Assembly: GCF_001316265.1 (NCBI RefSeq)
Contig: NZ_BBDN01000001.1
Coordinates: forward strand, 62,001 to 126,000
Length of the DNA: 64,000 nt
Direction: 5' to 3'
DNA from: Vulcanisaeta sp. JCM 16159
Lineage (GTDB): Archaea > Thermoproteota > Thermoprotei > Thermoproteales > Thermocladiaceae
The position numbers were made by a program, and so were the translations under genes. Of this stretch, positions 61,552 through 64,000 are shown piece after piece. The notes beneath the pieces were generated by a model that saw nothing but the letters and a program-made list of their open reading frames with translations, searched no databases and was not told the DNA's origin. The stretch's first letter is position 1. Each line of letters opens with the position of its first letter.

Positions 61552-61730
61552 ATGAGTTCGGTTTTAAGTCACGATGACATATTAAGTATGCCATGAAGAT
61601 AAGCCGTAGAGATGACGGATTAACAAGGAAGAGCGAGGAAACGTACTTAACGCTTGTCCAGTGGGTGATTAATTACATTGGTAGGTTAAGGTTTTCACAT
61701 AGGATAGCTGGGAATAATCATAATAAGTAA
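61552..61730 (+). CDS. Possible small ORF downstream of tandem palindromes, one frameshift
   Basis: MSSVLSHDDILSM runs from ATG 61552; after a shift near 61594 it joins KISRRDDGLTRKSEETYLTLVQWVINY... and ends near 61730. About 58 residues, basic and helical at the end. It is 35 bases from the CTATAAAC box that abuts the palindromes. Evidence is weak and the product is unknown. Together with the palindromes and the minus ORF it accounts for the 400-base gap between acnA and tpiA. Confidence 0.3.
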
Positions 61731-61735
61731 GTCAA

Positions 61736-62406
61736 TTAATGCAGGGCATTCGCGAGTTCCATTATTTTCTGCCTCCAATCCTTAGCCCTAACTATCGCAC
61801 TTGCCACCAACACGCCCTGCGTACCAAGCTCCAGGGCTTTCTTAACATCTTCATAACTCTCAATACCAGCCCCCGTAATCACGGGAATACCTGGGTTAAC
61901 CCGCTTCACGAGCTCCACAGTCTTCACAATTACGTCAGGCTTCTCCCTACTCACGGCCTTACCCGTACCAATCAGCTCAGGCGGCTCAACAGCCACAGCC
62001 GTTGGCTCCAGGGCCGCGGCGGCCGCACTTGTGTATGGATCTGGCGCACACACAAGGGTTTCCAGACCGAGACCCTTCGCCCTACTAACGAGCCAGCCGA
62101 GATCATTTAGAAGAAGCCTATTCTCGCTGTGGTTAAGGATTACCCCCGACGCCCCAGTCTCCTTAATGAACTCAAGCGGCACATGCCCTGTCCTAGCCCC
62201 GGGCTCGACCGGGTCAGCGCCCTGGGCATAAACGGGTATTCCCACGTTCTCAGCCACAAGCCTAAGCTCAGTGATTGGTGGGGCTATCGCGATTGATACG
62301 CCCAATTCCCTAGATACGGCCTCGGCCACTTTGGCCAGTTCGAGAGCCTTTTACCAAGTACCTCAGGGTACACCTTCATGTTTATGATAAGTATCGGTAA
62401 CCTCAT
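61736..62406 (-). CDS. tpiA: Triosephosphate isomerase (archaeal short type), one frameshift
   Basis: About 224 residues. [14 protein letters not shown] has the substrate Asn-x-Lys, [14 protein letters not shown] the catalytic His, and [35 protein letters not shown] the phosphate loop with its Gly-rich end. The N-terminal stretch from ATG 62404-62406 is joined by an indel near 62340 ([13 protein letters not shown]). Archaeal TIM lacks some bacterial helices, which fits the length. Confidence 0.92.
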
Positions 62407-62655
62407 ACGCGCAATAAGCAGGACTAATGCTTATTAAATTACTAGGGTTTAATGGGAATAATTATTACAATACCCACTAGACAATCCTTAACTGCATATT
62501 TGATGTGCCAATTATTACCAGTGTTGAGTATAGTAGGTGCTTGCTGTGGTCAGTGGTACGAATAACCCGGTAAGTGGCGTAGATAAGTTATGATTACATG
62601 AAATATTAAATCATCCCTGATTTTGTCGTAACTGTCTTAAATGGCATTACATAGC

Positions 62656-62763
62656 TTAATTGAGGCCCGCATTAACCGTTATCATTATAATGAGAGTCAC
62701 TGTGATAACGGCAATTATTGAGATAATCATTATCAAATGCCTCGTTCTTAATTCCATAGACAT
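62656..62763 (-). CDS. Small single-TM membrane protein, 35 aa
   Basis: In the 500-base gap between tpiA and the phosphoesterase gene a minus-strand ORF reads MSMELRTRHL, then a 20-residue hydrophobic helix and VNAGLN. Its ATG is about 25 bases from ACTTAAAAGC, the normal leaderless distance, which supports a real gene. It is too short for usual gene finders. The rest of the gap (62407-62655) shows no further feature. Confidence 0.45.
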   Translation of the reverse strand: MSMELRTRHLIMIISIIAVITVTLIIMITVNAGLN

Positions 62764-62907
62764 TAGTTATTATTTCCTATAGAGCTTTTAAGTCCAGTTA
62801 CTTCATTTTAATAAATATGAATTAAGAATGTAAATTACTTTTAACATTTATTAATGCATAATGTCGAGAAATTCCCATTGAGATTCCGAGCTCCTTATTC
62901 GTAACTC

Positions 62908-63762
62908 TTATAGCCAATCAATGTCATAACCCCCCTCGCCAATGTCCTCCCTTATCCTGGCAAGTATATCCATTGTGCCGAGGTACGTCATGTCAGTCAG
63001 GTAAACCTCAATGTTACCTAGTATCTCCCAGGTGCGTGCATAGTGGAGTATGGTTTCAACCTCTACTAGATCCTTTGGGAATATCTCGAACACATCCATA
63101 CCCACGGTCAGTGGGTTAAATGTGGGTAGTACTATTATGTTCATGGGCCCCGTGGCGCCTATTTCGGCATTATACATGTTCTTACCGAAAACGGACTTAT
63201 CGACACGTACCTTAACAATGACTGGCGCCCTCATTACGTAACCGGTCACGTCCTGTATGAATATGGCTGGGTGGGTGTGCCCCATTATTATTACATCGGC
63301 ATTCATGAAATCCTCAATTCTAGGCTTTGAATTTCCATGGAGTAATAGGAGGTTTTTACCATCTTTACTCTTTATTATGAAGCCCCTGGAGTCTATGAGG
63401 TATACATTGGGCTTTGCATCACTACTGAGTATTAGGTCTAGGTTACCATCATGGTTACCCTTAACCAGAACCACCTTATTGAATTTACCACTAATCCTAT
63501 CTAGGAATTCTCTAACCTCCCTGACGCTCTCGACTATGCTCGCTATCTCATGCTTAACATCACCGAGTATTGCCAGCGAGGTCGCCCCGGTCCTCTCGGC
63601 GAAGTCCAGGACTAGCTGTGCTATCCTGGCTGATTGGCTAGGTATCCTAACACCCTTCTTACCAAGTTCAACCTCCAGGCCGACGTGAGTATCGGCAATA
63701 AGTAGCCACCTCTCACCATCATCAGAATCCACGGTAATGCCTCGAAACTCCTCAACGGACAC
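62908..63762 (-). CDS. Metallophosphoesterase (COG1407-like)
   Basis: 284 residues. Metal ligands: LLIADTHVGLEVE, LAILGDVKHE, LVKGNHDGNLD, LLLHGNSKP and IIMGHTHPAIF. This is the calcineurin-like fold of a predicted archaeal phosphoesterase family sometimes linked to DNA repair. The C-terminal 80 residues are family specific. Substrate unknown. Confidence 0.83.
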   Translation of the reverse strand: MSVEEFRGITVDSDDGERWLLIADTHVGLEVELGKKGVRIPSQSARIAQLVLDFAERTGATSLAILGDVKHEIASIVESVREVREFLDRISGKFNKVVLVKGNHDGNLDLILSSDAKPNVYLIDSRGFIIKSKDGKNLLLLHGNSKPRIEDFMNADVIIMGHTHPAIFIQDVTGYVMRAPVIVKVRVDKSVFGKNMYNAEIGATGPMNIIVLPTFNPLTVGMDVFEIFPKDLVEVETILHYARTWEILGNIEVYLTDMTYLGTMDILARIREDIGEGGYDIDWL

Positions 63763-63813
63763 CGCATTAATGACTAGTAATTAATGCCTTAAAACCATTT
63801 TGCGTAACATCTA

Positions 63814-64000
63814 CTAACTTAGTATCTCCCTAATTACGTATGACAAAGCCTCTTTGACACCAGCACCATACTGACTAACACCATCATGAACCCACCTAAT
63901 TACCCAGGGATCATAATGAACCACGCTGGGCTCCAAACCAACGAGCTTACCAACGGCGGCAACCCACTGCTTACCCAGGGACTCCCTAAACATATTAATC
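63814..64000 (-). CDS. Partial gene, C-terminal 61 residues, unidentified
   Basis: The minus strand at the window edge reads INMFRESLGKQWVAAVGKLV... and ends ALSYVIREILS with TAG at 63814-63816. It is open to the edge. The segment is soluble and helical with several Trp. I cannot name the family from this part. Confidence 0.55.
   Translation of the reverse strand, partial: INMFRESLGKQWVAAVGKLVGLEPSVVHYDPWVIRWVHDGVSQYGAGVKEALSYVIREILS

Noticed and set aside
62641-62718. Plus-strand 25-codon ORF in the gap before the phosphoesterase
   Set aside because: It is antisense to the better-supported minus-strand small membrane protein and has no normal promoter spacing.
1-64000. Programmed ribosomal frameshifting as explanation of the broken genes
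   Set aside because: Breaks differ in site and sequence context, hit unrelated housekeeping genes several times each, and show no common slippery site; indel error is simpler.

Overview
The window reads as a chromosome segment of a hyperthermophilic Thermoproteota archaeon, most likely a Thermoproteales member close to Vulcanisaeta, Caldivirga or Thermocladium. The evidence is archaeal uS17, uL6, Rpo11, PriL, Csl4, NurA and HerA-type proteins, a cytochrome bd oxidase of the CydA-CydA' type, a cyclic 2,3-diphosphoglycerate synthetase homologue, archaeal C/D box guide RNAs, and TATA-like boxes about 25-30 nt upstream of many start codons (leaderless genes). The genus is inference. No tRNA, rRNA, CRISPR array or transposase was found.

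The sequence carries many single-base indels. About half of the genes, including IleRS, aconitase, PriL, uS17, uL6 and NuoD, continue without loss of conserved residues in a neighbouring frame, sometimes at homopolymers. This looks like uncorrected long-read error rather than gene decay. I therefore give each broken gene as one full-length feature and state where the frame changes.

Layout. 1-953: end of a flavin disulfide reductase. 1-8 kb: CydA-CydA' oxidase, a flippase, a degenerate ATPase-wHTH protein and a class III aminotransferase. 8-14.6 kb: Cys-synthase-family enzyme, uS17, TatD, ferredoxin, Lrp regulator, OMP decarboxylase, HerA-type ATPase and a HepT/MntA pair. 14.6-22.3 kb: a six-gene minus-strand operon of pilin-like membrane-anchored surface proteins, the most distinctive block. 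22.3-36 kb: uL6, a nucleotidyltransferase, PriL, a VWA/MoxR pair, Clp1-like RNA kinase, ASCH protein, IleRS, SurE and Csl4. 36.1-36.3 kb: two divergent C/D box sRNAs with a shared TATA-like box. 37-43.9 kb: a beta-oxidation-like cluster (3-hydroxyacyl-CoA dehydrogenase, DUF35/thiolase, acyl-CoA synthetase, two acyl-CoA dehydrogenases). 44-53 kb: flavin protein, cDPGS, NurA, methyltransferase, NuoA/NuoBC/NuoD and a CBS protein with a possible ribosome-binding tail. 53-64 kb: two more C/D sRNAs, a nuclease-like gene, Rpo11, an NAD kinase-wHTH fusion, aconitase, TIM and a phosphoesterase.

Together the genes suggest an aerobic or microaerobic heterotroph. Acyl-CoA oxidation and the TCA cycle (aconitase) would feed electrons into a complex I-like module and a bd-type oxygen reductase. 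The surface operon and the four C/D sRNAs are the least explained and most specific parts of the window.
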